From Ophthalmolycus amberensis (lineage: Eukaryota; Chordata; Actinopteri; Perciformes; Zoarcidae), in NCBI GenBank assembly GCA_024529925.1, contig JAFEUB010000913.1:124001-188000 (forward strand): DNA of 64,000 nucleotides, written 5' to 3'. This document shows positions 34,701 to 60,900 of the stretch, in pieces; the stretch's first letter is position 1, and the number at the start of each line of letters is the position of its first letter. The notes beneath the pieces are model-generated. The model saw only the letters and a list, made by a program, of their open reading frames with translations. It ran no database searches and was not told the DNA's origin. The translations under genes were made by a program, and so were the position numbers.

Positions 34701-37700
34701 AATCATTGGCTTATGTGGCGCATTGTGGTGGTGGTCTACTGCAGAAGGTCCTCTTGTGTGAGCAGCCCATGGTGGAGAGGCTGAGAGTCATTGACCATGA
34801 CAACACCACCAACAAAGAATCCAGCTTTACCTCCAGGACATCGCCAGCCTTCATGCTGATCTTGATTATCCTCCCCCTGCTGCACCAGCACACCACAGCA
34901 AAGAAGATAGCAGGAGGAAGAGTCGGCTCTGACCCTTCTTGTTCTTAGCTCGGTCCAGCTTGTTGTCCGGATGTACTCCCAGGTCTTTGTAGTCCTGCAC
35001 ATCCACCCTGGATGTAAACAACTGTACTGTTTACTTCGTCTTGCCAGTCTTTGACTGCAGGTGGTTCGGCTCACACCGCTTAACAATGGAGTGTACAATG
35101 CCCCTGTTCTCAGCATCTGTCACTTCGACTAGTTAGAGAACTTCTGCAGAAAGCGGGACCTGGAGCTGTCGCTGAAGTCGGAGGTGTAGAGGCTGACCAG
35201 AAATGGTGACTGTGGTGTGTGTGTGTGTGTGTTTGGTGACTTCTATATATGCAGTTACCGTATACTGTTTTTTTGTTTTTTTTAGGAGTGTTTATTGGAG
35301 GTCTTGGAGATCGTGGAACTGGGAATTTCAGGCAGTAAGTCCAGACAGGAACAGGAAGTGAGGTGTAAAGAAAAGAAAGAACTGAACCCCGCCTCTCTGA
35401 GGGTGAAGGAGGCTGCAGAGGCCACGCTGAGCTGGTGAGCAAAACAAACACACATGTAAAGGTATTAGGTGTTTTAAATAAAGTTGATATTTCTTAAATG
35501 AAGGAATACCTGACTATTTTTCATCTCCACTCCCTTAATCACGTGAGTAATATGAGCGGAGTTCACATCTTTGGCCCATTTTGTGATAAAAAGTATATTT
35601 TCACAAGTAATTGTGTAATTAGTTTTGTATGATGATGATGATGACCAGCTGTGGTGGGACAACATGTACTTGTATGAAACGTGTGTAGTGGGACACAGTT
35701 TTTGACCTCACGTTGCCATGATTATTATTGTTGTTGTTAAAAGTGAAAGTATGAGCTGAAATGAAGGCCGAAATATATGTTAAGTGAACCAAGTTTGAGT
35801 TGCCTTGTTTTAATCTGTAGTTGCCATGTACACATGTTACAGCAGACTTATGTCCAATGCCTCGTTCTGAAATGAGCCCAACCCAAACATTATCTGCAGA
35901 ACTTAGCACAAGTCTGATCTTTACTCATATCTCAGTGTTATGCAGGTTTCGGGGGCCTTCCCATCTCTCGGAGGCCTGCTGGGTGAGGACGCTGTGATTG
36001 GCCACTCCAATTTGAGTGACAGCAGTATGAAGAACTTCAGATATTTTGTGGTGGACCGCTCGGTCATCTTATCCATGCTGGAACAACCACAGGGACCTGA
36101 ACAGGGTCAGTCCTGATTCACTGATCTTGAACCAGATTTAGACAGAAACACAGACCTTCATACAGCCAGAACACGAAACTAAAAAGCTCGCTGACTCTTC
36201 CCCTGTCATCAGTCAAAGATGTCAACATGACAAAATCAAATTAACCTCTGAATTAGATCACACTCAACAGTGTTTAACAGCATTTGATGAAACAAACTGA
36301 TGTAGCTTCCTCTCACTGCTCTTTTGTTTCTTGATGTTGTTTTTGATTTATTTTCTGTCGATCAACTAATCCATCAGTCAACTAATCCTTTTAGATATAA
36401 AGACAACAATCCTAATGTTTTGAATGGTGTGTGCAGCGCCATGTCCGTCACTCACAGTGCTGATCAGAGGTCCGTCAGGAGGTCACACCTGGACTCTACA
36501 GCTCCACCTGCAACCCAGAGAGGGAAGAACAGAAACACAGGTGACCACTTCCATCAATGACCAAATACAATAAAAACACAAACATAGTGTGTTTGTCAGG
36601 CTTGAGGTCAGTATTCTATCTTTTCTGTCTGTTGATCGTCTGTAGCAAACCTTGATCCCAGAGCAGCATGATGTGGCCCAGGAGGATGCTGGGATACGAT
36701 GTGGTGTCAAACATCAGCTGTTTCCTGAAAACATTGACAGAGTTTCTTCAGTTAAAGCAGATCTGAGTATTCCAGCTCTGCATGAGACCGTTACTAAGGA
36801 AGTACGTACTTGCTCCAACCCAGATCCAAACCCTGCTGATTGTTCCTTTTACCTTTATTTCTTTACCAGTGGTGTTCCTCAGGGATCACGTTTAGGTCCT
36901 CTTCTTTTCACTTAATTGTCTTGCTAATATTAAAAACTGGATGTCACAGAACTGTCGGGAGCTAAATTAACGTCAGACAGGTGTTTAGCACCTGCTCAGG
37001 TGTGGGTAAGTTACCAGTTAGGTATAAACTCCTCCTCCTCTGACAGGTGCAGCAGCAACTGGACCGTCTGCAAGCAGTGTTGAAGAGGCAGCGACAGGTG
37101 GAGGCTCGGCCGCAGGTGAGCGGACGCTCAGTTGTCATGAAGACCTGCAGGCCGCCGCATCCAATTACCAACTTCCAGACAGCGAGACTCTTCCTGTCCC
37201 ACCTGGGCCTGCTGACACCTGAGACCTTGAAGGTACCAAGGACACGGTGGAGATAGATTTTATTGATACGTTTAGACCTGTCTGTCGTCACAGCCGTCTG
37301 TCTCTCCCTTCTCCCTCTCACTTGTCCTCGGTAGAGTCCAGGTACCAGCGGTGTCCCAGCTCAGCTGGTGTCTCTGGACTCGTCACTTCCAGGTTTCTCT
37401 GAGGATCTGAGACGTTTGGACCAGCTGCCATCCAGAAACTGTGACTCCGCCTTCATCTTTTACATGAGAGCAGGACAGAGGACAGCTGCTGAGGTCAAAT
37501 TTACTCTGTGATTTAGTCGTTTGCTTCCAACATGTGACATAGTTTCCTGGTTGGTTGATGATTTGGTTTGATTGGGTTGGTGTTGTGGTCCTGAGTCTGT
37601 CCAGCTTTCCCAGGCCTGGCTTCATCAGGCCTAGATCACATCACACTACACAACATCAGCCCTGATTTTTCACTCGCCGACAATTGTTTGAACTTCCATT

Positions 37701-39658
37701 AACAGAGCCCCAGATCTGAGGACAAATCACCAATGGCTCAGCCCTCGCAAATTAGGGTTTGAGCAAACCGATAGGCTCGACGCTGCATCGCAGACACATT
37801 CCAGATATCTGACATGCTAATTCTCTGGACCTGTTGGGGAGTCTATCGGGGAGAGACTCGCGATCACAAGACAGCCAGTTGTGGAACAGTGCAGCAATCT
37901 GATAACTTTGAAAGTTATGTCGAGAGAACTTTGCTTAACTTTGTCTTTGTAGATTCTGAGGAATGTAGAGTTCAGCTGCAGCGTCCAGTCTCACTTCCTG
38001 GACTTCCTGTGGTCTCTCGGTCGGCCAGTGGAGGTGGGGCGACTACGACAGGGGGGCGGGTTCAACACCAACAGTTCAGGTCAGTGCTCTGATTGGTCAC
38101 TTCTCAACAGGACACTGTCAGGGGTCAAGTGGTTACCTGTGGTCACTCTGTTCTCCTTCATCCTTAATTGGTTATTTTTGTTTTTTTTAGAATTCCCTGC
38201 TGTGCTAGGTGACAGTGGAGGGGGCGTTTTTAATGGACAGATGTTTGTGCTGATGTACACCGACGCTCTGACAGAGATCACCTTCATCGTACCCTCATCA
38301 TCACACAGTGAGTGTCTGATGATCAAAGTACTAAAGTCAGTTAGCTCCTAGGTGTTGACCATATAAGGAGAGATGTGACCATTTAAAGAGAGGCGGTACC
38401 ACATAACAAAGTGTGAACACATAAGGTGAAGTGAGACCATTTAAGGAGAGGTGGTTCCGTATAAGGAGATGCGATACCATATAAAGAGATGTGGGCCGTA
38501 TAAGGAGAGGTGTGACCATATAAGAAGTGTGGCCATATAAGGTATTTACTTATTATTACATATTCAATTGTTAATTGTGTTTTTATTTAAAGCGTCTGAT
38601 TTGTCGAAGAGTCCGGAGGAGGCGGAGCCTCCAACTGGGGTGCCATCCAACCTACAGAGTCTTTTTGAGCCCAGCAGAGACTCCACCCCCGAACCCCCAG
38701 TATGGACCTTCAGTATTAAAGCTTTTTCACTTATCTTTCTGTGTGTCAGTCTCTGACATGTCCGTCTTTTCTCTCTGTTTGTCCGTCTCTGTCCAGAGTT
38801 CTCCAGTTGAAGACTTGAAGTCTTTCCGCTTTGAGTTGTCGTCTGTTGGCTCTGAATCTAAACTTCTGATAGTCTGGGTCGAACGCTTCGAGGATATCGG
38901 TAACTAACTTTAGATTAACAGTATAACCACTAACAAACGTTAGTTGATATTATAGTTCATAAAATGTTACGTTGAGACATTGTAACTTTGTGTTTTCAGA
39001 GAGCTTCCCTCTATCTGACCTGCTGTCGGGGACGAAGACCGAAACACCGACCAGGTGAAACACACAAATACACTTTTACAAAGGGCCTCAGACTTAGTAG
39101 TAACAAAACCGTCTTTCTGTCCACTGTTAGTGTTTCAAACGTCCAGCTGATCTTCGTCCATCCTCTGAAGACCGGACTCTACCGGATTCGTTTCATTGGA
39201 AACACGACCAGCAAGTTCAGTTCGGTTGTCCCATTGGTCAACGGGAGTGTGGTCAGCAAGAGGTCTTTGGGTACGTCTGACTGACAGTGAAAAATCTATA
39301 AATAAATATGAATAAATAACAGTTTGTCTTTTATCTCCTCGATTGTCTGTATCAGTTTTTGGTCAATTAAAGAAGTCCATTTTGTCTTCGCCTCATCTTC
39401 ATTGTGGAACAAAAACTTTATAATATATTTTTATAAATATATATCTATATATATCTTTTTTCGTTCTTTCTTTCTCTGTCTCCAGGTTTCCTAGTCAGAG
39501 AGACCGTGATCAACTGCTGCCAGCGGCGCCGGTTGGAGAGTGACTCCGCCCCTCCGTCCCATGTCAGAAGAAAGCACATGATCAATGACATCATCCTTCG
39601 TTATCGCAGCCGCCGCTCTGAGCCCGCGTTTTACGCTGCCCTGTTCCAGGACCCCTGA
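22198..39658 (+). CDS. ralgapb: Ral GTPase-activating protein subunit beta
   Basis: Exons: 22198-22353, 22737-22939, 23580-23734, 24136-24322, 24413-24544, 24955-25097, 25605-25655, 25834-25878, 26124-26171, 26255-26406, 28509-28689, 30040-30169, 30795-30962, 31509-31623, 31764-31899, 32044-32106, 32380-32531, 32687-32812, 32928-33110, 35286-35434, 35936-36105, 36437-36540, 36646-36801, 37047-37232, 37335-37493, 37953-38079, 38191-38307, 38593-38699, 38797-38899, 39000-39054, 39131-39270, 39486-39658. Total 4,272 nt, all phases consistent, 1,423 aa (human 1,494). Family landmarks: VKWTMEVLCYGLTLPLDG, PQTWFRFLHLL, FFRAMRG, LFCCDLKG, SRPPPLHSRDLHSIIVAAF, FQTARLFLSHLGLL, MYTDALTEITFIVPS, VWVERFEDIE and C-terminal Rap-GAP-like sequence to FYAALFQDP. 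Known role: regulatory subunit of the tuberin-like RalGAP complex that inactivates RalA/RalB. The ATG at 22198 has an in-frame TGA 12 bases upstream. Exons 7-9 look like cassettes. The exon at 32380-32531 is the least conserved. Confidence 0.93.
24555..24870 (+). repeat. Interspersed fish repeat, copy 2
   Basis: Same ordered words as the element at 16551, from gtggcaacctccgggtc to gggcggggcgactgtgattg. It fills most of the ralgapb intron at 24545-24954 and ends in an AT dinucleotide run. Confidence 0.85.
25662..25767 (+). repeat. Compound (AT)n(CA)n microsatellite
   Basis: An AT run followed by (AC)n with one gc interruption. It starts seven bases after the donor at 25655/25656. Confidence 0.9.
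26500..28014 (+). repeat. Large 24-bp minisatellite, about 58 copies
   Basis: The unit contains ACCTGTCCGGGTACATGAC followed by tcatt or tcact; the g/a (gggtac, ggatac) and t/c (catt, cact) variants alternate. A 240-bp (ten-unit) higher-order copy is visible: 27421-27540 matches 27661-27780 exactly by eye. Because 24 is divisible by three and the unit has no stop in several frames, very long spurious reading frames exist on both strands. Intronic in ralgapb (intron 26407-28508). Confidence 0.97.
28015..28445 (+). repeat. Related 24-bp minisatellite with gcatg core
   Basis: Continues directly from the previous array with units containing tttacctgtctagttgcat and a variant with agatgcatggatc. 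Shares tttacctgtc and the catg core with the upstream array. About 18 units. Confidence 0.9.
28704..29957 (+). repeat. 21-bp minisatellite, about 60 copies
   Basis: The unit contains acatactgcacacagtac followed by tat or aac, plus rarer variants (cattctg, cagtataac, a three-base insertion giving cattactg near 29511). It starts 15 bases after the donor of the ralgapb exon ending at 28689; the exon/intron boundary itself reads CCCAGTCAGTACTC. Non-coding; long open frames across it are repeat artefacts. Confidence 0.97.
30160..30660 (+). repeat. Minisatellite copying the exon end and splice donor
   Basis: The exon ends at 30169 with ACCTGTCCAG|GTACATG. The intron then repeats ctgtccaggtacatgt many times (about 15-20 cctgtccaggta cores) with alternating spacers. 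The dominant later unit is about 68 bp (spacing of agctgtccag words at 30371, 30430 and onward is about 59-60). The core is nearly the same as in the array at 26500-28014. Confidence 0.9.
32455..32505 (+). repeat. Coding 9-bp repeat (Val-Asp-Pro) in ralgapb
   Basis: About five copies of gacccagtg lie inside the exon 32380-32531 and encode GDPVDPVDPVDPVDPVQ. The unit is divisible by three, so length changes stay in frame. Confidence 0.85.
33125..34145 (+). repeat. 15-bp minisatellite, about 66 copies, after a splice donor
   Basis: The unit is aacagccatgcaact or aacaaccatgcaact. It begins 15 bases after the donor of the exon ending at 33110, whose intron starts GTAATTAACCAACAGGTAAC. The pattern of g/a variants repeats every 300 bp (20 units): the 60-base blocks at 33361, 33421, 33481 and 33541 match those at 33661, 33721, 33781 and 33841. 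Looser relatives (caggtaactaac) follow at 34125-34195 and 34410-34480. All long frames across it are artefacts. Confidence 0.97.
34215..34408 (+). repeat. Retroelement-like fragment
   Basis: Reads RLLRSSGPALSDFSNLIEDT and, further on, YTPAIPLRSAHAHQLAAPSL before a stop. The second piece resembles the C-terminal tail found after reverse transcriptase in fish LINEs (tyrosine-threonine-proline, then LRSS). Weak resemblance; damaged. Confidence 0.35.
34464..35165 (-). mobile_element. Decayed LINE, minus strand (endonuclease and RT-tail remnants)
   Basis: On the minus strand 34706-34464 reads MIDFLVVSSDLQPYVLDTW and VVSWIRRQRRLSDKP, typical of the end of a LINE endonuclease domain. From 35116 to 34760 a broken frame reads VDVQDYKDLGVHPDNKLD then KKGQSRLFLL, typical of the post-RT region of fish LINEs. 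Stops and rearranged order show that it is dead. It lies in the ralgapb intron 33111-35285. Confidence 0.75.
36870..36970 (+). mobile_element. L2-type LINE reverse-transcriptase fragment
   Basis: Plus-strand SGVPQGSRLGPLLFT, then a stop, then a frame reading CLANIKNWMSQNCRELN. These are two RT motifs of L2/CR1-like elements with the intervening YADD region deleted. Intronic in ralgapb (36802-37046). Confidence 0.75.
37620..37945. repeat. Possible DNA-transposon-derived repeat in the ralgapb intron
   Basis: Contains blocks such as tcacactacacaacatcagc, gccctgatttttcactcgc and cagccctcgcaaattaggg, which have the look of dispersed fish repeats, directly upstream of the acceptor at 37952. No second copy exists in this window, so this is weak. 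Confidence 0.3.
38345..38545 (+). repeat. Degenerate tandem repeat of ataaggagaggtg words
   Basis: Words gtgaccatataaggag, gtgaccatttaaagagag and gtaccacataac recur about every 22-24 bp in the intron between the exons ending at 38307 and starting at 38593. Confidence 0.7.
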
Positions 39659-39853
39659 ACACCCACCCCCCCCCACCCTCCTGACCTTTAACCTCTCTGA
39701 CCAACGTGTGACCTGTTACCATGCTTGCGTGTTTGTGTAGTCTTTATTCAACCAGCCAATCAGGATCAACGGTTGCTGACGTTAAAAAAAGTTTTTTTTG
39801 CGTGCGATGATGTCATGGTGTTTACTGAGTGGTGATGTCACCTGAGAGGTTTT

Positions 39854-39859
39854 AATAAA
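39854..39859 (+). terminator. ralgapb polyadenylation signal
   Basis: AATAAA lies 196 bases after the stop. It is followed 18 bases later by a pure (GT)n tract that could act as the GU-rich downstream element. Confidence 0.75.
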
Positions 39860-39876
39860 CTGTGTGGAAACCGCTG

Positions 39877-55095
<15,219 letters not shown>

Positions 55096-56975
55096 AGCCC
55101 GACGTAAACCAGAGCAGAACCAGCAGAACAATTGAAAGTGATACTCAAAATTACAACTGTAAAACTGTGAAGTGAAACTTGGACAAGTTAACTTTAAAAA
55201 CACCAGCTGGAGTCTCAGAGTGAAGCATCATGGGAACTGTGAACGGCCCAAATCACCGGGTGTCACGCTGGTTTTATTCATGTGAACGTTTTAACCTGTA
55301 CAGCAAATGTTTGTTCTCACTATCACTGATGGGTTCAGTGCTGGGACACGCTCGCACCTGATTGGTTCAGTGCTGGGACACGCTCGCACCTGATTGGTTC
55401 ACTGCTGGGACACGCTCGCACCTGATTGGTTCACTGCGTGGACACGTCACCTGATTGGTTCATTTCTTTGGAAATTCTTCAGGTGAAGATCTTCAGCCCA
55501 TTTATAGTTCATTTATTTCGATTATTTACAGTTTGTCTGTGTACTGTCAATATTTACACAATGCTGACATCAACTTCAAGTTAATCTAATATTTAATACA
55601 TCGATTCAAAGGTTACATCGAATGTCATGAATTCCACTGAAGTCAGAAGCTGAGATGGTTACGAGTTACAACATTTCCACCGCGCTGTCCTCTCGAGTCT
55701 CTCCACTGACTTTGTATGCAAGACGTTCTATCACAGAATAACTTTTTAATTTTTATTTTTTTTATTTTCTTGGAATGTTGTCCCAACGTAAACAAATATA
55801 TATTTGACAAAGACAAAAATGAAAGAAAAAGAAAGACACTTTTTTTTTTTAATAGAATAAATTAAATATATAACATATACATGCATTTACAATTACGAAG
55901 AGTGCTTACTGAGCAAACCAAGCACAATCTAATCCAATACAGGTTACTGCCGGCCAATCATAGCCAAAATATGTACTAAGAGGGAAACACTGAATATTTT
56001 TTAATATGCCAAAAAAGGCAGATGTGTCAGTCTGGACCCCACAAGATAAAGTAGTTATCTATCAGCTCTCAGCCTGAAGTAACACTCGGTTACTAAGGGT
56101 GCGTTCGTAAATAGTCACTCCGAGTGTCTTGCTCTTGCACAAGAGGCGCCATTTTTAATTATACGTGTATAACGTTACCGTTTCTTTGAACAGCAGCGCT
56201 CTGATTTTCGTGTAGAGCGTCAGATTGGATTTAAGAACGCTTTAAGCTAGTTAGCCTGACATGCTAGCCTTGGTAGCACACATTAACATTCTATTCTTGA
56301 CACGTTTGCTGTTTTTAGAAAGGTGATAAAAGCACAACGCTCAAAAGGACCTGCTGCCCAGTTATAGTTGCGGTATATATACACTTCCTGTCTCATTATT
56401 GTGCGGACGGATGAAAGCTGATTGGCTTCTATTTGCATGATATATTTTATTTTGCTCACAGTAGATATCCATGTTTAACATTGCAAAAATGATTCTGACG
56501 AATCAGAAACTGATAATTAGTCCCACATGACGTCATGAACTCATTAGTATGCATTTGTAATCGAATCATCCTCGACTGGTAATTACATTATGATTCATAT
56601 TCATTAATAAATCCCAACAGATAATTAACCCAGCGACAGGAATGTAAATGATTAAATACTGAAGAGTTTTTGACAAACCGACCAAAATAAGAGTCTTTTA
56701 CTGCCTGAGCTCGTTGCCTCCCTCTGGAAGAAGAGTTCAACATTTCTGACCAGCAGTAGATCTAAAAACCCTAAAAGGTTAGTCCTGAGGGGTGGCACGA
56801 GAATCACTGTTTGAACAGCTGATATTTGTTTCCATGGTCATCGGTCAGTTCAGATTACATTTCTTGTTTTGGAGAAAAAGAGGTTCGACCAGATCTTGTT
56901 TCACACGAACTGTATCTTTGTACAGAACGTTGCCCGTTTGATCGTATTTCAATATTCATTAAAAACATTTAACCA
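55096..56975 (+). other. kcnq2 3' UTR and downstream intergenic DNA
   Basis: No open frame of interest. It begins with UTR-like sequence, includes a tandem block at 55325-55450 and AT-rich DNA after about 55730. ATTAAA near 56957 or the earlier A-rich stretch could be the polyadenylation signal, but I cannot choose. Confidence 0.45.
55325..55450 (+). repeat. Tandem repeat in the kcnq2 3' UTR
   Basis: Three full copies plus one partial copy of a unit of about 38 bp containing tgattggttc and gctgggacacgctcgcac. Confidence 0.85.
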
Positions 56976-57049
56976 CAACAAATCTGATGAACTGTCTTTA
57001 GTCTTGTTACCCTTCAACAGAGTGAATCAGTCTCACTGACCAATTATTT

Positions 57050-57765
57050 TTTTTTAAACATACTATTCTGTGATTTATTTTTGGACATAATATATACTAT
57101 AATATAATTAGTACAGTGTAGTATAACATACTACACTGTGGCTTTTTGTGTTTTACATACGGCTTCACTATGGCTTCATTATCCATTTTTTCGACATACT
57201 ATGAAATTATTTGTATTATACTGTGACTTCATTAAACTTATTTTCGTACATACTATACTATGACTGTTTCAACATACTTTAGACTTTTTTCCACAATACA
57301 CAGATTTTGTCATACAACACAATGACTGTGACATACTATACAATGCCTTTATTATCACTTTTTCGACATGCTAGGCCTTTAATGACTTATTTCATACTAT
57401 ACCATAACCTTTTTTTGAAATGCCATACTTTGACTTTATTATACATTTAGTGAAATACTATTCTACGGCTTTTTCAACATATTATATTTTGACTCGGACT
57501 TTATCAAATTTTTTATGACGTACGATTTTTTCGACTAACTAAGTTTGACCAGATATTTTAGGACACACTACATACATAATATGACTTTTTTCAACATACT
57601 ATATTACTTTTTTATGATGTTTTCGATATGCTATACTATGAAGTTTGACATGCTATACTATTTCATTTTGGCATGCTATACTAGGCTTTTTCAACATTTC
57701 TATGACATAATATACTGAATATTTCATGACATCTTTTGACATTATACTGACATCTGCATGGTTTG
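57050..57765 (-). repeat. Degenerate catactata / gactttttc repeat block
   Basis: Words such as cgacatactat, catactatactatgac and ggctttttcaacat recur about every 30-40 bases with heavy divergence. This looks like a decayed tandem repeat of the kind common in fish intergenic DNA. Confidence 0.65.
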
Positions 57766-57817
57766 TTAGGACCGTTAAGAAGAAACTACAGACTTGTTTT
57801 TTTATAGAGCTCGACAC

Positions 57818-57823
57818 TTTATT
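57818..57823 (-). terminator. ddx27 polyadenylation signal
   Basis: Minus-strand AATAAA (plus-strand tttatt) about 103 bases downstream of the ddx27 stop codon. Confidence 0.6.
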
Positions 57824-57925
57824 TAAAACTTCATAAAATGAACAAAACAACTGGAAGAGATTTACACGGTGAACACAAAGAGACGACGAGGAGAAAACTG
57901 CTTCTCAAGGCGGCGATCTTGGCTT

Positions 57926-60900
57926 TCACTTCTTCTTCTTGAACCTGACGGACAGAACAGAGAGTCCACCATTTTTAATCTGTTTCAATCGACGTGGGAC
58001 CATAGATGTATAATAAGAACCGCAAACTGAACCCCAAAATGGCGCCTTTTCAGTCCAATTAGAATTGCTCGGCAGGCCCATTTTCCTAAAAAACGTTACT
58101 AGCTTCTGGGTCTTAACCCATAGACTGACCATTGTGATGACGTCACAGGTTTTTAAATTGCTTTTGGATAACAATTTCATAATATATTTATACATCTCTT
58201 TTACCATAGTGCTCTATGGGGAAAATGCTTTTTTGCTGCAATAATGGGAAATAGCTGCTGAGCAAAATTGGAAGCAAGGCTGAGCAGTGACCCCATATCC
58301 AGTTCTCATTATACAGAAATGAAGAGAGAGCAGGTAAAACTCACCTGGAGCCGCCAGGAGGCTTCCTGTCTGAGCCGCCAGGACGCTTCCTGTCTGAGCC
58401 GCCAGGAGGCTTCCTGTCTGAGCCGCCAGGGCGCTTCCTGTCTGAGCCGCCAGGACGCTTCCTGTCTGAGCCGCCAGGACGCTTCCTGTCTGAGCCGCCA
58501 GGACGCTTCCTGTCTATCCCGAGACGCTTCCTGTCTTCGAAGGACGGTCTGTAAGCAGAAAGAGACAGGTGAGACAGGTGTACAGTTATTTAGACAGACA
58601 TCGGAAATGCCTCTGACAAAGCCTAAAATGCTGGATCAGGTATCATCGAGTATGCGGATTAATGACGCAGTTTAACGTAAACCATCACAGTGTGAAGTTA
58701 AGTTTTACTGACTATTGTTATCCGCCAATATTCAGCAAAATCTGCGATCACGACATCGACATTGATGCTTTCTGTTCACCGATTTCCGAAAATGTTACAT
58801 TGTAAGAAAACAGCTAACAAACGAAGGTTCTGTTCAGGTACATTATGATGCGTTCAGGCTCTGTTCAGTGAAAGAGAGTACTGGAAAAAAGGAAATCATA
58901 ACGTTATCCTGATGTGTTCAAATGTAATGTTTGTACGTGTTTTCTTTTTAGACATTTAGCCCTTTCACAGCGTGTTTTCAGTTCATGACAGTTACTCGCA
59001 ACATTATTCAGGGTCCACCCTCTCACCTGTCTTCTGGTTGCCAAAAACCAAGATGGCGACGGCCAAAATGACTAATGCATGGCTTCAAAACAACAGTCCA
59101 CAAACCAATAGGTTACATAACGGTGACTATGTCCACCTTTTATATACAGTCCATGGTAATAACAGACAGGTGTACAGACAGACAGACAGGTGCACAGACA
59201 GACAGACAGACAGGTGCACAGACAGACAGACAGGTGCACAGACACTCACCCAGCTCTGTACTGCTTCAGAGCCTTGGTGCTGGTGTTGGTCAGCTCTTTG
59301 TCAAACACAGACTTCTTTCCTCCTTTCCTGCTTTATGATTGGCTGCTGCAGAGACAGTTCAGTTTAGTACATCTGACAGTACTGATGTAGTATATCAGTG
59401 TATTTTATCAGTACTGATGTAGTATATCAGTGTATTTTATCGTACTGATGTAGTATATCAGTGTATTTTATCGTACTGATGTAGTATATCAGTGTATTTT
59501 ATAGTACTGATGTAGTATATCAGTGTATTTTATCAGTACTGATGTAGTATATCTGTGTATTTTACAGTACTGATGTAGTATATCTGTGTATTTTATCGTA
59601 CTGATGTAGTATATCAGTGTATTTCATAGTACTGATGTAGTATATCAGTGTATTTTACAGTACTGCTGTAGTATATCAGTGTATTTTATCGTACTGATGT
59701 AGTAGATCAGTGTATTTTATAGTACTGATGTAGTAGATCAGTGTATTTTATCGTACTGATGTAGTATATCAGTGTATTTTATCGTACTGATGTAGTATAT
59801 CAGTGTATTTTACAGTACTGATGTAGTATATCAGTGTATTTTACAGTACTGATGTAGTATATCAGTGTATTTTACAGTACTGATGTAGTATATCAGTGTA
59901 TTTTATAGTACTGATGTAGTATATCAGTGTATTTTATAGTACTGATGTAGTATATCTGTGTATTTTATAGTACTGATGTAGTATATCTGTGTATTTTACA
60001 GTACTGATGTAGTATATCTGTGTATTTTACAGTACTGATGTAGTATATCAGTGTATTTTACAGTACTGATGTAGTATATCAGTGTATTTTACAGTACTGA
60101 TGTAGTATATCAGTGTATTTTACAGTACTGATGTAGTATATCAGTGTATTTTATAGTACTGATGTAGTATATCTGTGTATTTTACAGTACTGATGTAGTA
60201 TATCTGTGTATTTTACAGTACTGATGTAGTATATCAGTGTATTTTACAGTACTGATGTAGTATATCAGTGTATTTTACAGTACTGATGTAGTATATCAGT
60301 GTATTTTACAGTACTGATGTAGTATATCAGTGTATTTTACAGTACTGATGTAGTATATCAGTGTATTTTATAGTACTGATGTAGTATATCTGTGTATTTT
60401 ACAGTACTGATGTAGTATATCAGTGTATTTTATAGTACTGATGTAGTATATCAGTGTATTTTACAGTACTGATGTAGTATATCAGTGTATTTTACAGTAC
60501 TGATGTAGTATATCAGTGTATTTTACAGTACTGATGTAGTATATCTGTGTATTTTACAGTACTGATGTAGTATATCAGTGTATTTTACAGTACTGATGTA
60601 GTATATCAGTGTATTTTATAGTACTGATGTAGTATATCTGTGTATTTTACAGTACTGATGTAGTATATCTGTGTATTTTACAGTACTGATGTAGTATATC
60701 AGTGTATTTTACAGTACTGATGTAGTATATCAGTGTATTTTACAGTACTGATGTAGTATATCAGTGTATTTTACAGTACTGATGTAGTATATCAGTGTAT
60801 TTTACAGTACTGATGTAGTATATCAGTGTATTTTATAGTACTGATGTAGTATATCTGTGTATTTTACAGTACTGATGTAGTATATCAGTGTATTTTATAG

